64,000 bases of DNA. It comes from Saposhnikovia divaricata. Lineage: Eukaryota > Streptophyta > Magnoliopsida > Apiales > Apiaceae. Made by a program: the position numbers and the translations under genes. The DNA lies in NCBI GenBank assembly GCA_036435485.1, contig JAZHRN010000139.1, positions 5,084,001-5,148,000 of the forward strand, written 5' to 3'. The notes beneath the pieces are model-generated. The model saw nothing but the letters and a program-made list of their open reading frames with translations, was not told where the DNA came from and ran no database searches. How positions within the stretch are numbered: position 1 is the first letter of the stretch; the number at the start of each line of letters is the position of its first letter. Below, piece by piece: positions 51,833-63,055 of this stretch.

Positions 51833-53862
51833 TAGGAAACAATATTAGAGTTACCTTCCTTGCCCTCCTCCATCATTCCTTCTCCAAAAAGCTGTTCAAC
51901 AGCAAATTTTTCATGCTCTAATGAAGTGTCAGACTCAGCGATGCTTTCTAATTCCTTTTCCTGAAGAGAATCACTAATGTCATCTTCCACCATGAACCTA
52001 GCTGTATCACCCACATCGGATTCTACATCTACCTCTGAATTAGCAAAACACATTCCTTCTCCCAACTACACTACTCTACCATCCCAAACAGATTCACGAG
52101 CTTCGCTATCTTTTTCCAAAATTACAATCTGAGAATGAAAATCACTTCTGCCCATTTCTATATTTTCCTTCACAGTAACTGCATCATTTTGATTAAGAAT
52201 ATTTGATCCCCTAGAATGAGACACAAATTCAGTAGCTCTAGGATTTATATAATCATTACTTTTCTCGTTAGCATTAAACCCTTTATCACTATTCGTAGAG
52301 GCTGCCTTTTTCAACTCTAACTTGTTAATTTCCGCATCCACATGTTTACCTTCTACAACTGTACTAACCCTCTCCAAGTTATCAATGAGATTGGAAGATG
52401 CTAAGAGACTATACTTATTAGTAATAACAATATCTTTATTACCAGCATTATCACCTACTTTTTTAGCACCAGATGTCTCACCTCTATAATTATTCTGCCC
52501 CAAAACTCCAGCACCTCTGCCTCCACGATTGACATATGAGAAAGAGCTCTGATTTTGCTTAAAGTTTCCACCTCCTGAAATGCCTCCTACTCGATGGCCT
52601 GGGTTAAGATTTTCTGAATAACCCTTCATTCTCCCTTTCCCTTTTCTTTGAACCCGAGAGAAATCATCCTTATCAAGCATAACTGGTTCTACATCCCCTT
52701 CTTGAGATTTCTTTTTATGAGCAATACTCATCACTGGACAATTATGGATATTGTGGCCAGATATCAAACAGTTGGGGCACCAGGACGGACGCCACGGATA
52801 ATCCACTCTCAAAACCACCTCTCTTGGTTCGAGAAAATCATCATGAGGGATATGAATAAATAATTTTTCTGGTAAAGGCTTCTTTGCATCAACCTCTATC
52901 AAGAGTTTAGCGAAACTCAATCTCCCTGACGCATCTCTACACATCTTTCCAGTCAAACCATCTGCCATTAAAATATTTCCTACTCCACTTCCAATTCTAC
53001 TTAAACCTTGGCAATTCCAATATTGCAACGGAATATTGTAAATTTTCACCCATAGAGGAATAGATTTTGGTACCTCTTTTGATAGAACAATATGCGGATG
53101 CCATCTTTGTAAAATAAGAGGCTTCCCTTCAATCAAACAAACATCTTCCTCTAGAATTTCAATTAGATCCTCTTCACAGTCAAATTTAAAAAAGAAAAAG
53201 CCATCATCATTCATAATTACCTCTGTTAAGCCTCGATTTTTCCACCTTCTATTAGCTTGAAACTCCATTGTGTGGTAAGCAACTCTTTTTTCAAAGAAAT
53301 ATCCCACTAGACAATTCTTCCACGGTTCCCTTCCTTGGATATCCACACTCAACGGAGGTTTAATCACTATTTTCCCGTCTGAAATTTCTGGAAGATGGGA
53401 TTCGAAACTCATACGCCCAACAGTTTTTTTCGGTTTCAAGATCTCAGCCCACTTTTTCCCCTGTCTTCTCTCCCCCATTTGTCGACCATCAAACCCAGAT
53501 TCATCATCTCCCTTTTTTGAACCAAAGAGCACTGCCTTTAGCTTCGAATCTCCTGCTTCTATCCCTATTTCTTCACCACTTTGAGCCACCGTGGTCTCTA
53601 ATGAAGTAATTTTGTTATACCCATTTCGATGAGAATCCAATCTTTCAAGCACTTCTTTATTATGAGAATTACTCTGAACTTCAGTCGCCTTTGCATCAAG
53701 AATATTTGTGTCTATCACACCAATACACGAATTAGATTTCTTTTTAATAATGACATTTGCCCCAATAGATTTCAATCCATCTTTGGTCAAAAGATGACTT
53801 TTTTCACCATTTTGATTCCATTTTTTTCTAGAAAAACGATTATAAGGGTTAGAAGGGGGCAT
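51832..53862 (-). pseudogene. LINE E ORF1, single nonsense codon
   Basis: 676 sense codons in one frame, interrupted only by TAG at 52066-52068 (Gln in LINE C). Variable N-terminus, DUF4283-type domain, CCHC-like knuckle CPNCLISGHNIHNC, basic Gly/Asn-rich region, then the acidic tail. The open part before the stop is 598 codons, so RNA binding could survive. Confidence 0.92.
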
Positions 53863-53975
53863 TTCAGATGCAAATTACTCTAAAAGCAAAAATAAATTTG
53901 TCAAAATTAATGATTTATGAAAATCTCCAGAAAAGAGGAGAGAGAAGAGAGAAAACAAATGCATCTGAACTTTTT

Positions 53976-54162
53976 TGGGGTTTTTGGGTTTTAGGGTTTA
54001 GGGTTTAGGGTTTAGGGTTTAGGGTTTAGGGTTTAGGGTTTAGGGTTTAGGGTTTAGGGTTTATGGTTTAGGGTTTAGGGTTTAGGGTTTAGGGTTTAGG
54101 GTTTAGGGTTTAGGGTTTTAGGGTTTAGGGTTTAGGGTTTAGGGTTTTAGGGTTTTTTTTTT
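53976..54162 (+). repeat. Telomere-repeat tract T5
   Basis: About 23 units of TTTAGGG with a few TTTTAGGG and one TTTATGG variant, then a T-run and CCGGGTAAATGAGG of LINE F. Confidence 0.95.
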
Positions 54163-54330
54163 CCGGGTAAATGAGGCTTGGCCTCGTGGAATTTTATAAA
54201 TAAGAAAAAAAGTACAGACTAAGAGCAAACACTCAAAGCCAAGAAAAAATTCATTTGGAACAAGCTCCAAAGAATAAAGCAACTAAACAAAAATCAAAAT
54301 CTCTACAATCAAATTTTGACAATTGTTTAG

Positions 54331-56171
54331 TTAAAACCACCCCACAAGAAAACAAAAAATCCAATGGAACATACTCCAAGGAATAAAAACCATGGGAATA
54401 ATAAGAAAACCCACAACTGGGATACTTCCACATGCCTCAATAATACACAGAAGCCCATATTGAGAACAAAAAGGCCCAAGAGAACAAGCAAACCCACAAG
54501 CCAGCAGGCCCAACAAGCTTTTAAAAAAATCATGCTGAAAACAAGATGGCCACCAAGAGAAAGCCCAACACCAAAACAAAACCTTACTAATGCTCCAAAC
54601 CCCTCCCTGGGCTATCATGACAGACCCTAGAAACACCCACACAAGAAGCTTCAAAGGCCCACAAGCCAAAAGCTTAAACTTGAGCATGACAGACCAAGCA
54701 AATTGAAGCCCATTAACAAACACATCCACCACCAAAAAATAAAAGACACTAATTTCCAAAAAATCCCAAGTAGAATCACTCTGCCTTCCCTTCATAACAA
54801 AGCCCATAAGCAAAGAATAAAAACCCATTACAGAAATCACCCTCCCAGGATTATTGCAAGAATAATTGAACTTGATTTTAAGCATTGCCGAAAAAAGATC
54901 CTCCAGAAAAACCAAACTGCAACAAGAATAGGCCCCCAGCACTAAGTAGCTCGAACCATAATTCTGCGAAACATAGCATGAATATAACCAATTTAAGTCT
55001 CCCCCTGGATCAAACTTAACCATACCCCAGACCTTACAAGCTCTCCCTCGACAAGAACACCAGCCACTCTTCTCTTTTAAAAACTCACAACAAACCAGCA
55101 ACAAAAAAAGACACAAAACTGGCAAACCAGAATGGAAAAACCTGCAGAAACAAGCCCCTCTGCACCTCCCCCAATCAGCCCCCAGAATCAGATCATAAAG
55201 AGCACCACAGAAAAAACCCAAGACCCAGAACCACCACTGCCCCAGCCCTGCCAGAAAAAACACAACCATGAATTTTAAAACTACAAAACAGACCCCAAAA
55301 ATCCCTGCAACAAAGGAAATCCCCTGCTTGAGAACAGATGCAGACCCCAACTTCATATCAAAGAACCCACCATGCATATGCCCATCTTGAAAGACCCAAA
55401 GCAAGTAGAACATGCACAATGTAGTCGACTGTGAAAACAAAAAGAACGCAGGCCACCCACTATGGCTGTTGGCCAATAACAAGAACTCATCTAAACAATA
55501 GAGACGAAAGAAACCAAGGACCACTTTCAAGGCCACCTGTTGATCATTAAGGAAGCAAGTCGAATAATCACCTGTTGATAACCAAGCACCATAAAAAGAA
55601 CCTTCATTCCAAACGGACAGAGCAGAAACTACCCAAAACAAATGAACCCCCTGGCACTTATAATTACGGAACCTGGTGCCCAGAGCATAGACCAAATTGA
55701 ACCTACTTGTCAACTTGAAATGCCTTACTAGACTTACCCCTGTAACATAAAGAAATCCAGGCGACGTAAAGCATTACCCCATTGCAACCCAGAAAAAACT
55801 CGAGTGGTAAGAAAAATACCACAAAATCCAATGACAAAAAACCTGCATTGAAATCTCCAGACTACAAAACACCTCACCACACGACAATACCCCCAGCCCT
55901 GAAACTTTAAAACCCAGCTTGTATTTTTTACCATCTCAGAACATTCCCCTGGGTCGAAAGGAAAAATAGCATCCAAAAGAGCTATTAAAATAGAGCAAGC
56001 GCAGAACAGAACCAAACCCATAATAAAAACAGAACACACACCCATCCCAGAGAAACTCAAACTCATAAACCCCCACCCCTGGACCACAATTACCAAGGCA
56101 AACAAATGCTTTAAACCCCCTGAAATAACAGTGCACCAGAAGAGAGTTAAAGACAGAAAAAGACACTTCAT
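54331..56171 (-). pseudogene. Candidate LINE ORF3 region (LINE F), split in two frames
   Basis: The ATG at 56171 overlaps the ORF2 stop (AAATGAAG). The first frame runs about 146 codons with IFPFDPGE (55943-55963). A second open frame of 460 codons (55713-54331) is in a different phase. It contains both a block shared with LINE A (CFLNDQQVALKVVLGF) and a second motif, VKFDPGGD (about 55000-55018). It may be a duplicated or composite ORF3. Confidence 0.45.
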
Positions 56172-59100
56172 TTGGGATGAAAATAATAAGATGAAATTCT
56201 CCAATCACTCAGCACTCTTCGAACTCGAGAAGTGTCCCGAAGCTTAAGTCCCATGATTTTCAATCGAATATTTTCTTCTATAATTCCAGCTAGATGGCTA
56301 CTCGATCTTCTCGAGTTTTGAAAAAGCCTCCAATTTCTCTCTTGCCACAGAAAATAAATGAGAGCACTAAAAATCAACTTGTTCACAATAGCATTAATAG
56401 ATTTACCCTCCCAGGAGATCGCTGCTTTGTTAATCAAATCTTCCCAGGAATTATAACTAATATTACAGAAGCCTTTATTTCTGAAATGCAAGAAAACCAA
56501 ATAAGGGTACTGACAATTGAAGAAGAGATGATCAACCGAATCCAGTTGCATCTGACAAAACGCACACTGAAGCTCTCTATCTGTTTGCCAGATTTGCATT
56601 CTGTCCTGTGTCATGAGTTTACGATGAATTGCCAACCAAAGAATAAAAGCATATTTTGGAATACAGTTCGAAAACCAAACTAGCTTAGACCACTCAACAC
56701 GAGGCCCCTGAATTCGGAAATCCTTCCAAACAATACTAGTTTTGAAGAGGTATTTACAGCCATTTCTAGAACGCCAAAAAACCCTATCTTGAATACTTTG
56801 ATCAAGCATAGGAGCCTCTCCAGTACAATTTGGTAATTTATCCAAAATAGCTACAGGCCAGTCCCACACACCATTAACTTGAAACTCTGCAACTTTCTCT
56901 TTTCCAGATAATCCCATAGAAGAAATTTCTCTAGAAGAAAAATAGTTAACAAGAGGACAATAAACAGACCAGTTGTCGTACCAAAACCAAGTAGACCTAC
57001 CATCCCCTACAGTATTCTGGATAAACTGTCGAAATTCAGGCTGAATCGAAAGAATTTTCTTCCAAGACCATGATGCATCCCAAGGAATTTTAACTTGCCA
57101 GAAACTTCTACCCTTTAATCGATATGTATGAATCCATTTTACCCACAAAGACTGCCTATTAGCAATAACACTCCAAAGATGAAACGCCATTAAAGTTTTA
57201 TTCCAGAGAAACAAAGGCTTCAGTCCCAAACCTCCTTCCGATTTTGGCATACAAACATCCTTCCAGGCCACTTTAGCTTTCCCTTTAGCCATATCAGCAC
57301 CACCCCACAAAAAATTTCTGATCAATTTTTCAATTTCCTTAGAAACTGAGACAGGAAGAATAAATACCGATGCCCAGTAGACTTGCATGGATGACAAAAC
57401 TGAAATTGCAAGCTGCAATCTACCTGCAAACGAGAGCCACTTGTTCTGCCATTCAGTGAGTCTGAACTTAACTTTCTCGATAAGAGTCTGCATGATAAAG
57501 AGAAGTAGATATGAGCGGCACCCCCAGATACTTCACAGGCAAATCACCTTGCTGAAAGCCCATAATATTTTTTATCAACCTCATATAAAATCTCGAAACC
57601 CTACAAAAGAACACATTGCTCTTGCCCAGATTAGGCCACAACCCCTAGACCGAACCAAATTCATCCAACGAATCTTTCAGAATCTGCACTGAGCATGGGT
57701 CTCCAGAAGAAAATAAGAAAAGATCGTCTGCAAAACTAAGGTGAGTAATACCCAGTTTCTCACATTTTGGATGAAAAGTAAAGTTACCATCCTGCTCTAT
57801 CCTTCTCTTGAGAATAGAAGACAGAGCCTGCATAACCAATGTGAAAAGATATGGAGATAACGGATCTCCCTGTCTTAACCCCTTTTGGCCTGCAAAAAAA
57901 CCATGCGGTTCTCCATTGAGAATAATGGAGTACGACGGGGAAGTAACACATTCTGTAATCCAAGCAATTAGCTGATGCGGGAACCCAAAAATATGCAACA
58001 CATCAATCAGAAAGACCCAATCGACACTGTCATATGCTTTTTTTATATCAACTTTAAAAGCACATCTAGGAAGCCCCTTGTTCCTATGGTAATTCTTAAA
58101 CAGCTCCTGAGTCAGCAAAATATTATCGCTAATACGACGCCCTGGAATGAAGGCGTTCTGAGTAGGATCAACAACATCATCTAGACATTCTTTAATCCTA
58201 TTAGCAAGGATCTTAGAGATGCATTTATAGACGACATTACAGAGAGCTATAGGTCTGAATTCACCTACTACCTGCGGATTTTGAACTTTAGGAATAAGGG
58301 CAATAAGAGACGCATTCACCTCCTTCAACAACTTGCCTGAACAGAAAAATTCTTGCACAGCCTTACACACATCCTTCCCGACCACATTCCAAGCACTCTT
58401 AAAAAAACGAGAAGTGTAACCATCCGGACCCGGGGCTTTTTCATCACCAATACTAAACATGGCCAGTTTAATCTCTTCTTCACTCACCTCCTTAATCAAA
58501 TCTGGAACCCTACTCTGCTGGATTTTCAAGCACCAATCATCAAGGCCCTGAAGTCTATCACAATTATCTCTAGTCCCCAAAAGATTCTTGTAGAAAGAAA
58601 CAAAATGCGAAGTCATTTCTTGGTCCTTAACCTGTTCTCCTTCATCATTAAGGATAGACGTAACTCGATTTCTATTTTTTTTCACCTGCATACTCTTATG
58701 GAAGTACTTATTATTTTGGTCACCAACCTTCAACCAATGAACTTTAGACTTTTGTTTTAGCATCCTTTCTTCCTCAAGCGACGCTTCTCTAAATTGACGA
58801 AGACAGCGAGCTTCAAGAGAATTAAGGTCTGCATTAAAAGGGTCACCATCCAGAGATCTCTGAACAGTGAGCAAATTAGCTTTCAATCCTTCCACTTGAT
58901 CCGACAAATTTCCTGACTCCCAGGCAGCTGCACGAAGCATCGGTTTCAAATGCTTTAGTTTTTGAACAAGCTAATACATCCTCATACCCCCAACTCCATT
59001 ATTCCAGTGACTGCGAACCAGATCTTCAAAATTACTGCGATAGGCTACAAAATTCTGAAATCTGAAGGAACGCTTCTTAGTTCTCTGAATCTCCTGGAAC

Positions 59101-59804
59101 TCAACCAACCCTGGACTGTGGTCACTAGTACCACGCGGTAAAAACTGAGCTTTCGCACCAGGAAACCCTGCATTGAAAGACAAGTTAACTAGCACTCTAT
59201 CAAGTTTTTTAACAACTCCAATCCCATGCGGAGAACCAGCCCAAGTGAATTGCAAACCGTCGTAGTGCAAATCCATAACCTGAATGTTCATCACACACTC
59301 CCAAAATTCATTCATAGTCACCCTACTACCAATCGCTCCACCCTCACATTCAGAAGACATAAGAGTAGCATTAAAATCTCCCAAAACCATCCAGGGGGAA
59401 TCTCCCACCAGTTGACTATACCCCTGTAAAGAATGCCACAAATCCCTCCGCGAAACATGATCATTCGCTGCATAAACTACAGAACAGTGGAAATATTTGT
59501 CACTAGAAACTTGCTTCACTAAACAATGCACCACCTGATTAGTAGCAAACATTACCATCACATCATAATGACTGGAATCCCATCCAATTACGATACGGCA
59601 ACCCTTGTCACAGTAATCCATATTCGAAGTCCAAAGCCATCTACGAAATAACTTGTTAAAAACTGAATCGACATTCTTCCTTGCAACATGAGTTTCTAAA
59701 ATAGCACATAAACCAATGCCCTTATCTCTGATTAAGCCCCGCACTTCTCTACGTTTAAAGGGTTGATTAAACCCTCTAACATTCCAGCAGGCAATTTTAT
59801 TCAT
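56168..59804 (-). pseudogene. LINE F ORF2, several lesions
   Basis: ATG at 59804, overlapping ORF1 by 8 nt. Endonuclease (CWNVRGFNQ, GDFNATL, SDHSP) is open to TAG at 58971-58973 (Gln in other copies). RT (KAYDSVDW, LRQGDPLSPYLF, FADDLF) is open at 58949-57645 and ends in TAG. A short deletion near 57485-57495 shifts the frame, and the rest with zf-RVT (CAFC...HLFFNC) is open at 57493-56168. Confidence 0.92.
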
Positions 59805-61700
59805 TAAAAACAATTTGGGAGTGCCCTGCTTTACTACCCTCCAGCGTATTTTCTCCAAATAGCTGTTCCACCGCAAATAACTCATTCTCCATCGAAGAGT
59901 CTGGATCATTGATTCCGTGATTAAACAGTTCTTGAGAGGGGTCATTGATTGCATCTAACATCATAAATCGAGCAGTTTCACCCGTGTCTGAGTCCACATC
60001 CACCTGTTTATTAGTAGTGCAAATTTCTTCTCCCAACTGGTGGATTCTACCATCCCAATTAGACTCCCTAACCTCAATTTGTTGTTCCATAAGAGCTATT
60101 TCATGTGCTGGCAACTCACTACCTTGAGCTATAAAATTAAGCACTCTAGAATTTAACTCCATTGACATAGCATTCTCCTTTTGACCTCCACTATGGACAC
60201 CTGCTGTCAAAACCATTTGAGAATTTTTTTGAGAATTTGGCTGCTGTAAACCCCTGTTTTCCAACCCCTGTTTACTCGAGCTAGCTCCCAGGTTTTGATT
60301 ATTTGGTTTAAAGACCATACTATTAGCATTAACACCATTTACTTCTATTAGAACATCAAACTTATTCTTCAAACCAACATCATTTTGACTCCCCCCTGGT
60401 CCCTTAATCTGACCAGACCCTCCTTTCAAATGACCATTTCCCAATCCTGTTCCTCCTCTTTTATCAATCGAAAAACCATATTTTCTTCCATTCGAAGAAT
60501 TGTACCTATAATTCTGATTTCCTTCTAATTTTCCGCTCTGCTGCACATGACTATTTTTCAACCCCATCTCTTCCTTCCCTCTCCTTTGAACAACTTGGAA
60601 ACCATCGTTTTCCCCAACTGAACCTACCACTGCTTCCGATTCCCTAGCATTATTAACTTTTTGAGTTCAAAGAACAGGGCAGTTGTACAAGGAATGACCA
60701 AAATTAACACAAGATGAGCACCACGATGGCCTCCATGGGTATTCCACCCTAAGAATTACTTCTAGAGGCTCCATAGAGTCCTCACTTGGTATATGAACGT
60801 ACACCTCTTCAGGAAGCTCAGATTTTGCATCAACTTCAATCAATAATTTAGCAAAACTAAGTCTACCTGATGATTCAGGACACATCTTCTCAGTCAAGGA
60901 ATCCGCACTCAAAATATTACCTATACCACTACCAATACGACTCAACCCCTCTCTGTTCCAAAATTGTAAAGGAACATTAAAAAACTTTACCCAAAGATGG
61001 ATTGTTCTAGGAACACTTTTTGACAAGATAATTTTTGAGTGCCATCTTTGCAAAATTAGAGGTCTACCCTCTATCATACACACATCTTCTTCCAAAACAT
61101 CTAACAAATCAGATTCCAATTTAAACTTAAAGAAGAAAAAGCCTTCGTCATTCATGATTACCTCAGAAAGTCCCCGATTCTTCCATCTCCTTTTAGCATG
61201 ATAATCCATGGTGTGAAAAGCCACTCTTTTTTCGAAGAAGTAACCCACTAGACAATTCTCCCAAGCTTTTCTTCCTTGCAAATCCACATTTAGAGGAGGC
61301 TTTATAATAATCTTACCTTCGTTTCTCTCAGGGGTATGATAATCGAACTTCATACGCATTACAGGTGCTTGCGGCTTGACAACCTCTGACCAGTTTTGCC
61401 GTTGACTCCCATACTCTGTTCCTTGAACATTGATTCCATACTTATGCTTCGATTGAGCTTTTAGATGCCCTCCCTTGAACAGGTTATCCTTAAGAACAGG
61501 ACTATCTTGACCAGACTTCAAATTAACTCCATTCCTCCTCCCACCATCAATTCGGTCCTCCACCTCTATGGCTACATCTCGCCCAGCTCTGTTTTCGACA
61601 TCTTCGTGACCATCAGCCCCCAATTGAGAACGAAATTGATTGAACTCACCTTCCTCCATCATAGTACCATTGAGGTTGAATTTCACTTGAGTAACAGCAT
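59797..61700 (-). pseudogene. LINE F ORF1, 5' truncated, TGA after zinc knuckle
   Basis: A partial N-terminus, the DUF4283-type domain and the knuckle CSSCVNFGHSLYNC are open to TGA at 60667-60669 (right after CPVL). It continues in frame as the basic Gln/Gly/Asn-rich and acidic tail (from 60630 or earlier) to 59797. The TGA is at the same place as in LINE C. Confidence 0.9.
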
Positions 61701-61775
61701 CTCATTTACCCGGAAAAAAAAAACCCTAAACCCTAAACCCTAAAACCCTAAACCCTAAACCCTAAACCCTAAACC
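61701..61775 (+). repeat. Inverted telomere tract T6 with 13-bp LINE 3' end
   Basis: CTCATTTACCCGG (61701-61713) is the sense-strand 3' end of a LINE, followed by A10 and about 7 CCCTAAA units. Orientation is opposite to every other tract in the window. Confidence 0.93.
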
Positions 61776-62155
61776 ACCTCTATATATTGTACTCCAATAT
61801 ATGTGAAACCCGGAATCATCAATTCCGGGAGGGAATTATGTGATTTCCAAATGATTTCGAATTTTAGTTCGAAATTCGAATTCATAAACGTTTTAATTGC
61901 GGTAGGAACATTTAATGAAGGTTAAAGCAGGAAACATTTATCCGGGGTGTAAGGAATATATTCATTAAACATGTTAAATGTCTTTTAACATGTTTTAAAG
62001 CACAAATCAACTCTCGCGTCAACTTTACGTTACCTTTTGCTTTTGCTTTTGTCCAAAGGAAAAGGGAGGGTCCCACATGTCCCCCCATCCTCATGCCAGC
62101 CAATCAGAATGCTCCCTCATAGTTAATGTCAAATCCGGGTATTTACATACCCGGG
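61776..62155. other. AT-rich flank with three hairpins upstream of the 80-codon ORF
   Basis: Perfect inverted repeats: CCCGGAAT/ATTCCGGG (61809-61829), AAACATGTTAAA/TTTAACATGTTT (61967-61995, 12-bp stem, 5-nt loop) and CCGGGTAT/ATACCCGG (62135-62154, loop TTAC). A G/C-rich patch GGTCCCACATGTCCC lies near 62070. The canonical geminivirus nonanucleotide TAATATTAC is absent. It could be a degraded or foreign intergenic region. Confidence 0.5.
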
Positions 62156-62162
62156 TATATAA
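62156..62162 (+). promoter_or_regulatory. TATA box for the 80-codon ORF
   Basis: TATATAA directly after the CCGGGTAT hairpin and 27 bp before the ATG. The ATG context (TCCATGGCT) is favourable for plants. Confidence 0.6.
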
Positions 62163-62188
62163 CATAGAATCAATTTAATAATTCGTCC

Positions 62189-62431
62189 ATGGCTTCAAGG
62201 ACGAATTTTTCGAGTTTGGTGAAGAAATATTATGACGGCGATTATGCGCATTTCTTTGTGCACGTTGCAGCGGATTCCATGGATGCTGGGCCGGAGGAAT
62301 TCCTCAAATTCCTCCGGGCCCTTACAGCGACCGCCGACGAAATATTCGGTCTCATGAAGTCACATGCATCTAACTGTCCCCACGAAGATTGCGGGTTTAA
62401 AGCCGCGGAAGGGGTGGTCGGAGAAAACTAA
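62189..62431 (+). CDS. Unrecognised 80-codon virion-sense ORF
   Basis: Compact, well-formed small protein: a basic/aromatic start (SSLVKKYYDGDYAHFF), an acidic-hydrophobic helix-like middle (AGPEEFLKFLRALTATADEIFGLM), and a C-terminal C-x4-C (CPHEDC) with a nearby His. It has a TATA box upstream and poly(A) signals 40-60 nt downstream, facing REn. In a geminivirus this position belongs to the coat protein or a V2-type gene, and I recognise neither. It could be a divergent virion-sense gene, a satellite/alphasatellite-like gene or a host remnant. No membrane segment or signal peptide is evident. Confidence 0.6.
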   Translation: MASRTNFSSLVKKYYDGDYAHFFVHVAADSMDAGPEEFLKFLRALTATADEIFGLMKSHASNCPHEDCGFKAAEGVVGEN

Positions 62432-62443
62432 TGTAGTCGCAAT

Positions 62444-62492
62444 TTTATTTTAACTTGTAATTCCTTGTACAATAAATAATGCAATCAATAAA
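62444..62492. terminator. Bidirectional poly(A) region
   Basis: AATAAA on the plus strand at 62471-62476 and 62487-62492 serves the virion-sense ORF. TTTATT at 62444-62449 gives AATAAA on the minus strand for the REn/TrAP/Rep transcripts. Converging, overlapping 3' ends are typical of geminiviruses. Confidence 0.7.
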
Positions 62493-62889
62493 CGAGGAAT
62501 TTTATATCATGATTTTCATTTACATCGATCGTACCATCTAATACATGATAAATAAAATGCTTAACCGCTAGAATTACATTGTTAATGGAAATTATTCCTA
62601 ACTGATCTAAGTACTTGGAAACCTGATAATTACAAACCCTCAAGAAACTCCCAGTCTGAGGACGTAAGGTCGTCCAGAGGGTGAAGTCCAGAAAACATTT
62701 GTGGATCCCAAGCGCCTTCCTGAGGTTGTGGTTGAACCGCAGCTGGAAGTGGATCACGTCGTGGTTTCTCAAGAACGGGCGCTTGTGGTGTTGGACGACC
62801 TTGAAGTAGATGGGATTGTTGACCTCCCATACGTACACGCCACTCTGCGCTTGAGACGCAGTGATGGATGCCCCGGTGCGTGAATCCAT
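62485..62889 (-). CDS. Geminivirus replication enhancer (REn, C3/AC3)
   Basis: Intact 134 codons, the usual length. Opens MDSRTG, then a hydrophobic/aromatic middle with the conserved FLRNHDVIHFQLRFNHNLRK block and a hydrophobic C-terminal half. In exogenous viruses it binds Rep and host factors (PCNA, retinoblastoma-related protein) to enhance replication. It overlaps TrAP in another frame over most of its length. No lesion visible. Confidence 0.9.
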   Translation of the reverse strand: MDSRTGASITASQAQSGVYVWEVNNPIYFKVVQHHKRPFLRNHDVIHFQLRFNHNLRKALGIHKCFLDFTLWTTLRPQTGSFLRVCNYQVSKYLDQLGIISINNVILAVKHFIYHVLDGTIDVNENHDIKFLVY

Positions 62890-63055
62890 GGTTCCTGCAG
62901 TTGAGACTCACATATACCGTGCACCCGCAAGCTATTTCAAGCCGCCGCCTCCTGTGCCTCGCCCTCTTGGCTTTCCTGTGCCTGGTCTTGATGTCGGGTG
63001 GGGTGCGTAGCACTCTCTCTGAATAATGGAGTGGTGAGGGAGTGGAACTCGGCAT
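62630..63055 (-). CDS. Geminivirus transcriptional activator/silencing suppressor (TrAP, C2/AC2)
   Basis: Intact 141 codons. Basic N-terminus (HRKAKRARHRRRR, about residues 25-37), zinc-binding Cys/His cluster (CGCTVYVSLNC, HGFTHRGIHHC, about 43-66) and an acidic Trp/Phe-containing activation tail (DDLTSSDWEFLEGL). It overlaps the Rep C-terminus and REn in the standard begomovirus arrangement. In relatives it activates virion-sense promoters and suppresses silencing. No lesion visible. Confidence 0.9.
   Translation of the reverse strand: MPSSTPSPLHYSERVLRTPPDIKTRHRKAKRARHRRRRLEIACGCTVYVSLNCRNHGFTHRGIHHCVSSAEWRVRMGGQQSHLLQGRPTPQAPVLEKPRRDPLPAAVQPQPQEGAWDPQMFSGLHPLDDLTSSDWEFLEGL

Larger units (their letters stand above)
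46792..53975 (-). mobile_element. LINE E (L1 clade), full length, inactivated
   Basis: About 7.2 kb with complete 5' (CAGATGCATTTG) and 3' (hairpin) ends. ORF1 has one nonsense codon, ORF2 several lesions, and the ORF3 frame is open. Confidence 0.92.
54163..61702 (-). mobile_element. LINE F (L1 clade), broken inside ORF1 at the head-to-head junction
   Basis: About 7.5 kb with an intact 3' hairpin and poly-A; the 5' part of ORF1 and the 5' UTR are missing. The break at 61690-61702 joins a fragment of another LINE 3' end in the opposite orientation, not telomere repeat as in LINEs A and D. All three frames carry lesions. Confidence 0.9.

Noticed and set aside
54163..61702. Twin-priming inversion as the explanation of the 61700 junction
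   Set aside because: Twin priming would leave one inverted 5' segment and no separate 3' end. Here LINE F has its own complete 3' end and poly-A at 54163, so two elements are needed.
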